The notes beneath the pieces are model-generated. The model saw nothing but the letters and a program-made list of their open reading frames with translations. It was not told the DNA's origin and did no database searches. From Lactarius indigo (taxonomy: Eukaryota; Basidiomycota; Agaricomycetes; Russulales; Russulaceae): a stretch of 64,000 nucleotides of DNA. The stretch covers positions 83,517 to 147,516 of the forward strand of contig JAFKAC010000124.1 of the NCBI GenBank assembly GCA_025766275.1, in the 5' to 3' direction. Shown one piece after another: positions 11,214 to 22,797 of this stretch; position 1 is the stretch's first letter, and every line of letters starts with the position of its first letter. Made by a program: the position numbers and the translations under genes.

Positions 11214-11955
11214 GTGGCGTATTCGACTAGAGACCAGTGGACGTCATTCTGTCCCTATCATATCGAAAGACGAGGAGATCGTAACGTGCCAACAAGATTC
11301 TTAGGAGCAGCTCAGTGGAGAGAACGAGGAGAAGACACCAGGTATTTCGTAGAATTTAACGGTCCTAACCGTTTCCGACCTGTTGAGTTCAATTTCAAAC
11401 ACCTCTGTTGGACTGAGGTTACTTGGAACCCCATAGATCATCGCTGGGACATCGTACGACCAGCCGGGAGAAACTACAACTGTGACATCGACGCACGAGA
11501 GCTTAATAGCCACGTGGACTACGGTCCCATCGACGGACAAGCACAAGAACATACAGACGAAGGAATCAGTGGAGAAGAAGCCTCCGAAAGTCAATCACCA
11601 AGCAGAGGAACAACACCAGCAGAAGAAGCCAGCCTGGGAGCTATTGGCGATCATATTATACAACGAACTGAGTCCCTCACCATCCATCAACCTGAACCAG
11701 AAGTAATCCACATCCACAGCCCAGCAGTCACAATGGCAACTGCTATGATTACTCAAGAAGAACTCCAACTCACCGCAGAAGCTCGGGATCAAATAGCCCT
11801 GGAAGAACAAAGACGCATTGCAGAAGAATCTCGAGCTAACCTAGCTCCCATCAATCCCTATACCGGTCATCGAATGACCGAAGACGACGTAGCAATTCAC
11901 CGTGCCATCGGGCCAGATGTAGCAGATCCCCCTAGTGGAGGAGGCGGACCCCCTG
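11214..11955 (+). pseudogene. gag: Gypsy-2 Gag, N-terminal part
   Basis: Open from the GTG at 11214. The first 110 residues align with Gypsy-1 Gag (shared blocks include TRDQWTSF, NVPTRFL, YFVEFNGP, CDIDARELN). An acidic and Glu-rich helical segment follows. The frame runs into the solo LTR at 11956, where the Gly-rich linker begins. The whole capsid-like region found in Gypsy-1 at about 1150-1900 is missing. As in the sister copies no ATG precedes the conserved start. Confidence 0.8.
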
Positions 11956-12534
11956 TGTTACGCCCTAGCAGGGGCGTGGGTTCTAAAGGTTCTGAATCAC
12001 ACAGGTATCAAGCGAAGACCTCTGTTGTCTTATTGCTATGAAATACGAGTGATAAAAGTGTGGCACAAGGTGCAGCACGACTCTGCTATGTAGGACTCCT
12101 CGTCCGAAGTGTCTAACACTTCTCTACACTTGATCTTGCTAGTGTGCAGAGTATAACAGGTGTAACGCGTTGATATAGTTCAACTGCAAAGACTTCGAAG
12201 TGTCCTGATTAAGGACTGAGGTAGGGGATGCACAAGGAGAGAGGGATAAGGCGAGGTCACACCAAAATACGAAGGCAAGGTTGCTAGATTGCAAACGAAG
12301 CCAAGTCTGGCTTCCTACGGTCTATGGTACAGGTTTATATAGGACAGGGTTCCAAACAACATGAACACAAGTCCACACAATATCAAAGAGACTAAATGGA
12401 GCAAACAGAAGTTTGGATCAAAGAAACAGCGCCACTAGTAACAGTAGCTCCTTTGGTAACAAGGTATGGTACAGAAGGGGGAAGGCAGGGTGGAGACATA
12501 CTGTGGCTTAGGTCCGAAGCGTCGGATCATAACA
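11956..12534 (-). repeat. Solo LTR (family B), inverted, no matching TSD
   Basis: 579 bp, the reverse complement of the LTR at 36280-36858, which has the same length. The flanks differ (ccctg on the left, ccaag on the right). Together with the missing capsid coding region this suggests recombination between two family-B insertions rather than one simple insertion. Confidence 0.85.
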
Positions 12535-12855
12535 CCAAGGGGAGGATTTCTACAGAGAGGAGGAGGATGTAATAATCAAAGGCCAGTCACTTGCTATAAT
12601 TGTGGAAAGGACGGGCACATGGCACGAGATTGCAGACAACCACGGGGAGGCTACCAACCTCAAACATCTACTAGTTGGTATATCGACACCGACTATCATC
12701 AGCAAGAACCCGAAGTCGCTACCAGGGCAGTTCAAGACGTACCCCCTCAACAGCGCGCTAGCGACTGGCTTAACGGAGTAGCAGGAGAATCGGACGACAT
12801 AAAAGATATTATCCTCCAACAATTATGGAAGAAGGAGGGTTTTCAGGACGCCTGA
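12535..12855 (+). pseudogene. gag: Gypsy-2 Gag, zinc-knuckle end
   Basis: The frame resumes after the solo LTR with a CCHC knuckle (CYNCGKDGHMARDC, about 12592-12633) and the conserved Gag C-terminus ending GFQDA. It overlaps pol by 31 nt and contains the frameshift heptamer at 12837-12843. Confidence 0.85.
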
Positions 12856-15800
12856 ACCCATCGGCCTGGGTGAGGGCGGTTAATTGTAACAGTGTAATCA
12901 TGACTTGCTATCGTTCTATGAGAGTTCCAGTATCGATTCGCACCAGTTACGCAATGGCCGACATACGAGCACTAGTTGACTCAGGAGCAACTCATTGCTT
13001 CATGAAACCCTCCTTTGCAAAAAGGATGGGACTCGGGATGAAACCACTCAACGTTCCAAAGAAAATATGGAACATTGATAACACAGAGAATAAGTTGGGA
13101 CGTATCACTCACTATACCGATGTCGACGTCCAAACTAAAGGAATCCATAAGGAGATACATTTCCTTATTACAGATATCGGCAACGAAGACATTGTGTTGG
13201 GATACCCCTGGCTTGCTATTTACGACCCACACATCAAATGGTCACAAGCTGCCATTCATGAGGACATGCTCCCCATCATCATTCGCTCAACCAACCCCTA
13301 TCTCAAAACAACAACAATTGCGGCAGCCACTTCTCAGAACGATGAATATGAAGTCGTACACTCTTGCGTTATCACAGACGAACAACGACAACAATTTGAG
13401 GAAGGATGCCGAATTAGGGCCACCGCCACCAACCTCGCTATTGCCGCTCAACAATATACCACCAAAGCTGAGTTACCCCCCGAATACCGCGAATTTGAAC
13501 GTCTCTTCAGCGAAGAAGCATCGGACAGGTTTCCACCCAGCAGGCCCTGGGATCATGCCATCGAGTTCAAACCAGGGACAGCTGACACCATTGATTGCAA
13601 GATATACCCTATGACTCAAGAAGAAGACAAGAAACTGCGTGAATGGATTGATGAACAGCTGAAAAAGGGGTACATACGACCCTCAAAGTCCCCATACGCA
13701 TCGTCCTTCTTCTTTATCAAAAAGAAGGATGGTAAGTTGCGACCTGTCCAGGATTACCGAAAAATCAACGCGGTCACCATCCGCAACCAATATCCACTTC
13801 CTCTCATTTCCGACCTTATCACCGACCTCAGCAACGCCCACATCTATACCAAGCTCAACGTTAGATGGGGGTACAACAACATATGCATCAAAGAGGGAGA
13901 CAAGGAAAAAGTGGCGTTCAAAACACGATATGGATTATTCGAACCAACAGTGATGTTTTTCGGCTTAACCAACTCCCCGGCGACGTTCCAGACTATGATG
14001 AACTTCATCTTCAGGGACATCATCGCAAAGCATGAAAAACGTGGTACAACTATTTGGGTTTACATGGACGACATTGGCATCGCTACGGGACTCAATCATT
14101 CCTTACCAGACCACATCGACGCAGTCAAAGACGTTCTCCGCGTATCCGCGGAGCATGACCTATATTACAAACTCGAGAAATGCCTCTTCCACTCTCCGCG
14201 TATGGATTACCTGGGGGTAATCCTTGAAAAGGGGGTGACACGCATGGACCCTGTCAAAATTTCGGGCATTAAAGACTGGCCAACGCCAACCAAAGTTAAG
14301 GACGTCAGATCTTTCCTCGGATTTTGCAATTTTTACTGACCCTTTATACGAGGTTTTGCGACCAAAGCACGACCGCTTAACAAGCTCACGCGCAAAGATA
14401 CCGAATGGCACTGGGGAGACGAAGAAGAAAAGGCGTTCCAGGACCTTAAAACGCTCGTCACTAGTGAACCCGTCTTAGCGCACCCAGATCTCACACAACA
14501 ATTCGAATTAGAAGTCGATGCATCTGGTTTTGCCACAGGTGCAGTCCTCCTTCAACGAAAAGCAGACGGCAAATGACACCCCATCGGCTACTACTCGTCC
14601 ACCCTCAATGAAGCCGAATGAAATTATGATATCTACGACCTCGAACTCCTCGCAATTGTTAAAGCCTTCCGCCACTGGAGACCCCTCTTAGCGGGCTCCC
14701 CTCACAAGATCAAAGTATTCTCCGACCATCTTAATCTACAATATTGGAAATCGCCACAAAAGATTAGTAGACGCGTGGCCAGGGAAGTACTCGAACTCTC
14801 AGAATATGACTTCGAGATTCACCACATTAAGGGAACTTCTAATGGACGCGCTGATGCACTGTCGCGAAGACCAGACTACGACCAAGGAGAAAACGATAAC
14901 GAAGGAATCACAGTGCTGCCCGAGAGCGTCTTTGCACGCGCTACCACACTGGAAGAACCACGACACCCGCACTGGAGACCTGAGATCTTACCAGTAGAAA
15001 TGACTCTGGAACACCCCATCTACGAACAGGACACAGCTAAGTTGAAACCTTGGGTCGACGCTCACAAGCTAAAAGACATCGAAGGGACATGGTACAAAGA
15101 CGGGCGCCGAGTGGTCACCGGCGGCATCCATGACAAACGCACTATTATTGCTGCTCACCATGACTCCCCCGTCTACGGCCATCTGGGTATCAAACGCACT
15201 CTTCAACTCACCGAACGACACTACTGGTGGCCGCAAATGAAGAATGATGTCATGGACTACATCAAAGGTTGTGCAGAATGCCAGCGGCACAAAGTCAACC
15301 TCCGACCCATCAGGGCGCCCTTGCAACCCATCTATCCCAAACCTGAGGCCTTGCCGTTCGAAACCATCGCTGTGGACTTTATTACTAAACTCCCTATCTC
15401 TCGTGGCTACGATTCTATCCTAACAGTGACAGACCACGATTGCACTAAAGCTGCCGTCTTCATCCCGTGCAATGAGGAGATAACAGCCGAAGGGACAGCT
15501 GCTCTGTACGTCTCTCACGTCTTCCCACGATTTGGACTCCCCTCGCGCGTCATCAGTGATCGAGACCCCCGTTTCGCATCCAAGTTCATGCGAGAGATAT
15601 GCAAAATCCTTGGCATCAGCCAAAATATCTCAACCGCTTATCACCCCCGAACTGATGGCCAATCGGAACGAACAAACCAATGGCTAGAACAATATCTCCG
15701 CTTCTGGGTAAATGAACGACAAGATGACTGGGTTCGTTATCTGCCAATGGCAGAATTCACGCACAACAACTGGCCTAACGAAACTACGCGGGAGTCTCCC

Positions 15801-15982
15801 TTCTTTCTCTTATCAGGGTTCAACCCTCGCGCTGATTGGACCAATAGGCCTTCCCCTATCCCACAGGTGTCACTAAGACTAGACCAGTTTAAACAAGCGT
15901 GACAGCGCGCTTTCTCCTGCATGCTCCGGGCACAAAAATCATGGGTCAAACACAAAGATACGCCCAAGTTCAAGGAAGGAGA
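12825..15982 (+). pseudogene. pol: Gypsy-2 Pol (four in-frame TGA, truncated)
   Basis: Protease (LVDSGATHCF), reverse transcriptase with YMDD near 14064, RNase H and integrase with HHCC and D,D-35-E are all readable in one frame. TGA codons at 14337-14339, 14574-14576, 14619-14621 and 15900-15902 fall where sister copies have arginine codons. There is no frameshift. The chromodomain and tail are lost at the junction with Gypsy-3. Confidence 0.88.
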
Positions 15983-16505
15983 TGTTACGTTTCTGTACGG
16001 ATTGAGACGCGAACCCTTACTGTACCGGTTGCAACTACGGCGGTAAGGTAGATTAGTTGCGGACTTACGATAGGCGATACGAGTATGATAGGAGATTGCA
16101 CGTTGATTGCTGACTGAGGACTACGCCACCGATACTAGTACTAGTAGTATTAGTGTTTGAGCCATTTCTGCGATACGTTGGACGCTACTTTACGATGACT
16201 CATAGCAGCGCTTGAAAGCCTGCTCGACTTGTATTTATAGTGTCTAGCGAAGACCAAGATACGCCATCTTGGTCTTCTTGAATCGTCACTTTCTTTCGTC
16301 TATTCTCTTCGTCTCCTAAGAAGTCTTCGCATTCGTGTCCAACCCCTGTTGTGACTCCGTATCAAGCTGTTAAGTCTCGCTGGTGTACCTCCGCGTATTC
16401 ACTAAGGCGAGAGCACGGACCTTCATGTCATCGTGTCAGGATATTTGCTAAGTTGTTATCGCCTCTACCGAGCTCAAGTCGAGCTAACGTCGTGACGACG
16501 TTACA
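15983..16505 (+). repeat. Gypsy-3 5' LTR
   Basis: 523 bp, tgttacg to cgttaca, with the start-site hairpin near 16249-16280. The stretch after the hairpin differs from Gypsy-1 and includes extra sequence around 16300-16440. Confidence 0.92.
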
Positions 16506-16524
16506 TTAAGACCAAGATCCCATC

Positions 16525-18511
16525 GTGGCCGTAACAACAAGAGATCAGTGGACGAACTTCCGTCCCTATTCGCTCCCAAGAAGGGGAGAACGCAATGTTC
16601 CCACGCGCTTTCTACAAGCTGCCAGGTGGAGGGAAAGACAAGAAGAAACCGGATATTTCGTGGAGTTTAACGGGCCTACTAGATTTCGCCCAGTTGAGTT
16701 CAACTTTGACCGTCTGTGCTGGGTAGAAGTTACGTGGAATCCCATAGACTCTCAGTGGGACGTCATATGACCAGCCAGACCCAGATATAACTGCGACATT
16801 GACGCACGAGAACTCAATAGCCGAGCTGACTGGGGCCCCATCGACGGGCAAATACGAGAACACTCTACCAGAGAAGTAGTATCAGAAGAAGGCGAAGAAG
16901 GCGAACAAAGTCAGGAGGAAAGCGAAGGACGAGAGCCAAACCAGACGGAAACTAGTGGAGGAGCTATACAAGACCTCCTTGTCGAACGAGCTGAGTCCGC
17001 GCATATCACCGAACCAGAACCAATTCACATCCGATCCCCAGCTATCATGGCAACCTTAACGCAGGCACTGGAAGAAGTCGCATTAGAAGAATTGCGCGCA
17101 ATACGAGAGGAGGCACGAGAAATCCTCATGCCCATCAACCCGGAAACCGGACGACGAATGACGGCCGATGACGCTGCAATATTTCGAGCCATAGGGTCTG
17201 ATAGAGGAGATCCACCATCGGGAGGACCCTTAGGCATAGAATTGCCACCCGGAGTAGGAGGCCCAAGCGGCGATCCACCGCCACCACCAGACGGGGGAAT
17301 CCCTTTCGATATAAGAAGAACCGAACCACCATGAGGACCACCAACGGGACCGCCAGGAGGCGGCGGAGCCGGAGGAGGAAATCACAATGAGAAACTCACT
17401 GTGGCATGTGTACTGGGGGATGAACCTGGACGCCCCCATCATGCGAAACGACTACAGGAGGTGTCTCCTATTCCTGTCATACATCAAAGGCGGAGCAGTC
17501 AGCGAATGGGTCTTGTCCTTCCTGAACTGGCTCAATAGACAAATACAACGAGGGATCAGTCCCTACATGTGGGAGCTATGGGACACCGTAGCTGACGGAT
17601 TCAGTCAGCGATTCGAAAATACGCTGGAGCGAGAACAAGCGCAAGCGATACTGAGGAAGGGTTTCAAGATGACGGGAGAGGACATTGACAAGTACGTCAA
17701 TGACTTCGAACAGCTGGCATGGAAAGCTCACTACTGCCTCAACGAACCACAAACCATCGACCTCTTTACGTCGGGCTTGCCGAGGGAGTTATTCAAGAAT
17801 GCCTTCCAGTTTGATGATCCAATCACGTTCGATGACTGGAAGAGAGCAGTCCTTAAACGCCAAAAGAACTACATCCACCTCAAAGCAAGGCTTAACGAGT
17901 ACAAGAATACGACCACACAGCCAAAGAAACAAAGTGGTAACGCAGGATGGGCACTGCCACAGAATCTGCCACAGAACAATCCATGGGCCATGGACACCTC
18001 TGCCGACCGTGCCAAGGTGAGATTGGCGGGATCCGAAGAAGTCGACTTCAACAAACTCCCGCACCATAACTGGCCCACGCCGCCATTTCCACCAAGGGGA
18101 GGGCCCGGAGCTCGAGGACGAGGAAGAGGGGGATCTTGAAGGGACTTAAGGAACGTCCTTTGCTATAATTGTCACGCCCCAGGCCACCTCTCACGAAACT
18201 GTCCGTATCTGCGTACCTCGCAGCAGCAGCAGTGGCCGGCAGCTCCATCCAGCAGCCGCATGACCGAAACCACCGGATACCCTCAAGGGCCGGTGTCACA
18301 ATACGCACCGTCACAATACGCACCATTGCTGCCGGGATATATGTCACCAGCACCCAGCGTAACACCCGCGCCTCAGATTAATGTGGCAAGCACAAAAACA
18401 GCAGGAGAACAAGCAAAGGAATGGCTTACGCAGGTAGCCAATAGTACAGATGAGGTGAAAGACCTCATACTTCAAGATCTGTGGGGAAAAGAGGGTTTTC
18501 GGGACGCCTAA
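16525..18511 (+). pseudogene. gag: Gypsy-3 Gag (three TGA and a deletion)
   Basis: Aligned with Gypsy-1 Gag, it starts at the same GTG and has TGA at 16768-16770, 17332-17334 and 18137-18139. A deletion of about 60 bp near 17400, between matching actcac and gtggca stretches, removes the start of the capsid region and shifts the frame. The later part is open from 17387. The zinc knuckle (about 18160-18200) lies after the third stop. The C-terminus overlaps pol and includes the heptamer at 18493-18499. Confidence 0.85.
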
Positions 18512-21500
18512 ACCCGTCAGTCTGGGTGAGGGCTCTTCAATGTAATTCTGTAATCGTGACGACGCGCTATCAATCTATGCGAATTCCAGTAACCGTCCGA
18601 ACAAATTACCAAACGACTGAGACAAAGGCACTGGTTGACTCCGGCACAACCGATAACTTCATACGACCGAACATGGCAGTCCGGGCTGGAATACCGGTAC
18701 GGCCACTAGAAACGCCTCGCAAGATATGGAATATAGACAACACGGAAAACAAAGCTGGGTTAATCACTCATTATGTTAACCTAGAAGTGAAAACACGAGG
18801 ACAGGTGAAACAAATGACCTTCTTGGTCACCGATCTCGGAAGCGAAGACATGGTGCTGGGCTACCCATGGCTGAGCGCCTTTGAACCAACTATCAGCTGG
18901 GCCACTGCAACTATACATCCCGACATGCAACCAGTAGTGCTAGCCACTACAGAAGCACTACTATCAACATCAACCGTTCGAGCCCTCATTGTTGCCGAAA
19001 AGGAAGACATCTTACGAACACTAGAGGAAGAGACGTTTGCCCGAGCCACTACCTCGACGGAGCTGGCCATACAGGCGAAACAACAACAAACGGCGGCGGT
19101 ACTCCCTCATGAATACGCAATGTTTGGCAAACTCTTCGACGAGCAAGCCTCGCATCGCTTTCCCCTGGCCAGGCCGTGGGATCACGCGATAGACTTCAAA
19201 CCATCCGCGCCAGCCGCTATTGACTGCAAGATATACCCCATGACTCAAAAGGAAGAAGACGAGCTCAAGGAATTCCTTGAAGAAAAGCTACGCCAGGGGT
19301 ACTTACGCCCCTCCATATCCCCGTACGCATCCTCCTTTTTCTTTATCAAAAAGAAGGACGGGAAACTACGCCCCGTGCAGGACTACCGAGTTATCAATTC
19401 CCACACTGTCCGAAATCAATATCTGCTGCCCCTGATCCAGGACCTCATCCTCGACCTCAGCAACGCCCACATTTACACAAAACTCGACATCCGATGGGGG
19501 TACAATAACATACGCATTCGCGACGGAGATCAGGAAAAGGCAGCATTCAAAACCAAATTCGGCCTCTTTGAACCCACTGTCATGTTCTTCGGACTCACCA
19601 ACTCCCCCGCAACCTTCCAATCAATGATGAACCACATATACCGCGACACCATAGCCAAGCATGAACGACTGGGCACCACGATACGTGTCTATATGGATGA
19701 TATTGGGATCGCGACTCACTTCGACCATGACTTGACAGCCCACATTGCGGCAGTTCGGGACGTTTTACGCGTCGCGGAGGAGCACAACCTCTATTTCAAA
19801 CTGGAAAAGTGCCTCTTTCATCAACCGCGTATGGATTACCTGGGGGTAATCCTTGAAAGGGGGGTGACCAGAATGGACCCCGTAAAAGTTCAAGGCATCA
19901 AGGATTGGCCGACGCCAATGAAGGTCAAGGACGTCCGGTCCTTCCTTGGCTTCTGCAACTTTTACCGACTTTTCATACGCGGCTTCGCAACTCACGCCAA
20001 ACCACTTACCAAATTAACGCGAAAAGATGAAGAATGGCAATGGACAGAAGAGGAAGATCAAGCATTCCAAACATTGAAGCGCCTTGTCACAGAAGAACCA
20101 GTATTGGCACACCCTGTCCTTCAAGACCCATTCGAGCTAGAAGTGGACGCCTCAGGATACGCGGTGGGAGCCGTACTATTACAAAAGAAATCTGACGGAA
20201 AGCGACATCCCATAGGCTACTATTCAGCAACACTCTCCGAAGCAGAGAGAAATTATGACATTTATGACCTAGAACTACTCGCCATAGTCAAAGCTCTATG
20301 AAATTGGAGACCGCTACTCACGGGAGCTCCACACAAAATCAAGATCTACTCGGACCACCTAAATCTACAATACTGGAAGTCGCCGCAGAAAATCAGTAGG
20401 CGAGTGGCAAGGGAAGTACTCGAACTCTCAGAGTACGACTTCGAAATTCACCACATCAAGGGAAAGAATAATGGGAGAGCCGACGCGTTGTCACGCCGAC
20501 CAGACTACAACCAAGGAACCGAAGACAACAGCGAAGTGGTGGTGTTACCACCCGAAGTCTTCGTCCGAACCCTCAACACGGCACGAACATTCATTCTCAA
20601 CCCGAACTTGACGCAGCCACGACACCAGCAGGACGAAGAAGTCATCAAAATGTGGGTAGACCCCCATCGGTTGAAAAAGATACAGGGAGAATGGTACAAG
20701 GACGGCAGGTTCGTGATAACAGGGCCAGCATCGACGCATCGCGTACTAATTCACGATCACCATGACTTGCCGATACACGGACACCCCGGGATTGCGAGAA
20801 CACAATGAATCCTAGAAAGGCACTACTGGTGGCCGCGACTGCGAAAGGACGTGTACGAATACGTGCAAGGATGCGCCGAATGTCAACGAAACAAAGTCAA
20901 CACACGCCCCATACGAGCGGCCTTACACCCCATCACGCCTGTACTCGACGCCACCCCTTTTCAAACCGTGGCAATAGATTTCATCACCAAACTGCCGGAG
21001 TCGAATGGATGCGACAGCATTCTTACTATCACGGACCACGACTGTAGCAAAGCGTCAGTGTTCATACCATGTGGAGAAGCAGTAACCGCGGAAGAGACCG
21101 CAGCACTGTACGTCGCCCACGTTTTCAAACGGTTCGGATTACCACGCAAAATCATCAGTGACCGAGACCCTCGATTCACGCCCAAGTTCACAAGAGAGGC
21201 ATGCAGAATTCTAGGGGTTCAGCAGAACATATCCACGGCGTACCATCCGCGCACCGACGGACAATCGGAGAGAACCAATCAATGGCTGGAACAATATTTA
21301 CGCTTCTGGGTAAATGAGCGTCAAGATAACTGGACCGCCTATCTGCCAATCGCGGAATTCGTGCACAATAATTGGCCTCACGAACACACTAAGCAATCGC
21401 CGTTCCAGCTTCTGATGGGATATGATCCACAAGCTGATTGGACGGATAAGCCTTCCCCTATTCCCCAAGTGACCGCCCGGCTGACACAGCTAAAAGAAGC

Positions 21501-22238
21501 TAGAGACACAGCGCAACGCCTCATGAAAAAGGCACAGGAAGCGTGGGTGCGCAACAGAGATACGCCCAAGTTTCGCATCAACGACCTCGTATGGTTAGAA
21601 GGGAGGCATCTCTGAACCAATCAACCCACGGCGAAATTAGCGGCATGACGCCACGGACCGTTTCGGGTGATCCAGGTGATGTCACCTTACAACTATCGAT
21701 TAGAGCTTCCCACGCAGTGGAGTATACACCCAGTGTTCCACATCGATCTTCTCACCCCATACAAACAAACTCCCTTACATGGGGAGAATTTCGCACAACC
21801 ACCTCCAGAACTCATCGATGGAGAAGAAGAATACGAGGTCGAGGCCATTCTAGACTCCCGGCACTTCGGCAGGGGAAGACGCCTTCAGTACCTCGTCAAA
21901 TGGAAGGGGTACCCAGACTCGGAGAATCAGTGGGTCAACAAAGATGACGTCTTCGCGCCAGAGGCCATTCGTCTGTATCAGGAAACGCGGACACACGGGA
22001 AAACGGTTAAAACAAGCGAGGAAGGACTAGAGGAAAGTCATCCCCATTTCCTCCGCTCTACCACCACTACCTTTATGCCTACTTCCCCACTTCGACATGT
22101 CACACAAGTGGCACTCCTCGACTCCCTCGCGCAAGACGCGCGCGCCCTCCTGGCCGAAGACGACGACACTGAGATACCCAACACTCAGCTCACCCCATGG
22201 ACTCCTCTTAGACCAGCAGAGGGGCCCATCACCGCACA
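18481..22238 (+). pseudogene. pol: Gypsy-3 Pol (four in-frame TGA, truncated)
   Basis: Protease with LVDSGTTDNF (Ala replaced by Thr), reverse transcriptase with YMDD, RNase H, integrase (HHCC, D,D-35-E) and a chromodomain near 21820-21990 in one unbroken frame. TGA codons at 20299-20301, 20806-20808, 21613-21615 and 21646-21648 replace codons that are arginine in Gypsy-1. There are no frameshifts. The protein continues about 75 residues past the chromodomain and then meets the Gypsy-4 LTR. Confidence 0.88.
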
Positions 22239-22767
22239 TGTAACGTCGTCACGACGTTAGCTCGACTTGAGCTCGGTAGAGGCGGTAACAACTTAGCGGA
22301 TGCTCTGAAGACACGAAGGTTCAGTCTTGACGAATATCTTGAAGACTCGAAGGTCCAAGCGTAGATAGTGGTGAACACTCGAAGGTGCACTTCTCGGAAG
22401 AGATGGTGAAGAGAGGGACTGAGAGAGAGAGAGAGAGAGAGAGAGGGAACTAGTGACGATTCAAGAAGACCAAGATGGCGTATCTTGGTCCTCACAAGAC
22501 AGGTTAAATACAATCGAGCAGGCTTTCAAGCGCTGCTATGAGTCGTGGTAATGTAGCGTCCAACGTGTCGCGTAAGTAGCTCGAACCCTAATACTACTAC
22601 TACTAGTATTAGTGGCATAGTCCTCAGTCAGCAATCTGTGCGCAATCTCCTATCGTACTCGTAATCGCCTATCGTAAGTCCGCAACTAATCTACCTTACC
22701 GCCGTAGTTGCAACCGGTACAGTAAGGGTCCTCGGTCATGTGAACTCGTACAGGTCGAATCGTGACA
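22239..22767 (-). repeat. Gypsy-4 3' LTR
   Basis: 529 bp, the reverse complement of the Gypsy-1 LTR type, including the start-site hairpin. It contains a (GA)12-type microsatellite at 22421-22445 where Gypsy-1 has only a short CT-rich tract. Confidence 0.92.
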
Positions 22768-22797
22768 TCACCCCTCTTTCAGCGTGAGACCCCAGAC

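Larger units (their letters stand above)
9868..15982 (+). mobile_element. Gypsy-2, truncated Ty3/gypsy chromovirus
   Basis: Same family order as Gypsy-1 but clearly diverged in sequence. It keeps its 5' LTR (interrupted by a solo LTR), primer-binding site, gag N-terminus, zinc knuckle and pol. Pol stops abruptly at 15982, where the Gypsy-3 LTR begins, within the codons for a KEGD motif downstream of the integrase core. The missing 3' part is not seen elsewhere in the window. Confidence 0.9.
15983..22238 (+). mobile_element. Gypsy-3, truncated Ty3/gypsy chromovirus
   Basis: Closely related to Gypsy-1. It is inserted into Gypsy-2 pol with its 5' LTR at 15983-16505, followed by primer-binding site, gag and pol. 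Pol ends in the tail after the chromodomain at 22238, where the inverted LTR of Gypsy-4 starts. No 3' LTR in its own orientation exists, so no target duplication can be tested. Confidence 0.9.

Noticed and set aside
1..22238. TGA recoded as arginine in the elements
   Set aside because: CpG mutation explains the pattern, and LTR differences show the same CpG transitions in non-coding DNA.
22421..22445. (GA)n run as a regulatory element
   Set aside because: It is a simple microsatellite expansion of the CT-rich tract in the LTR. No functional evidence.
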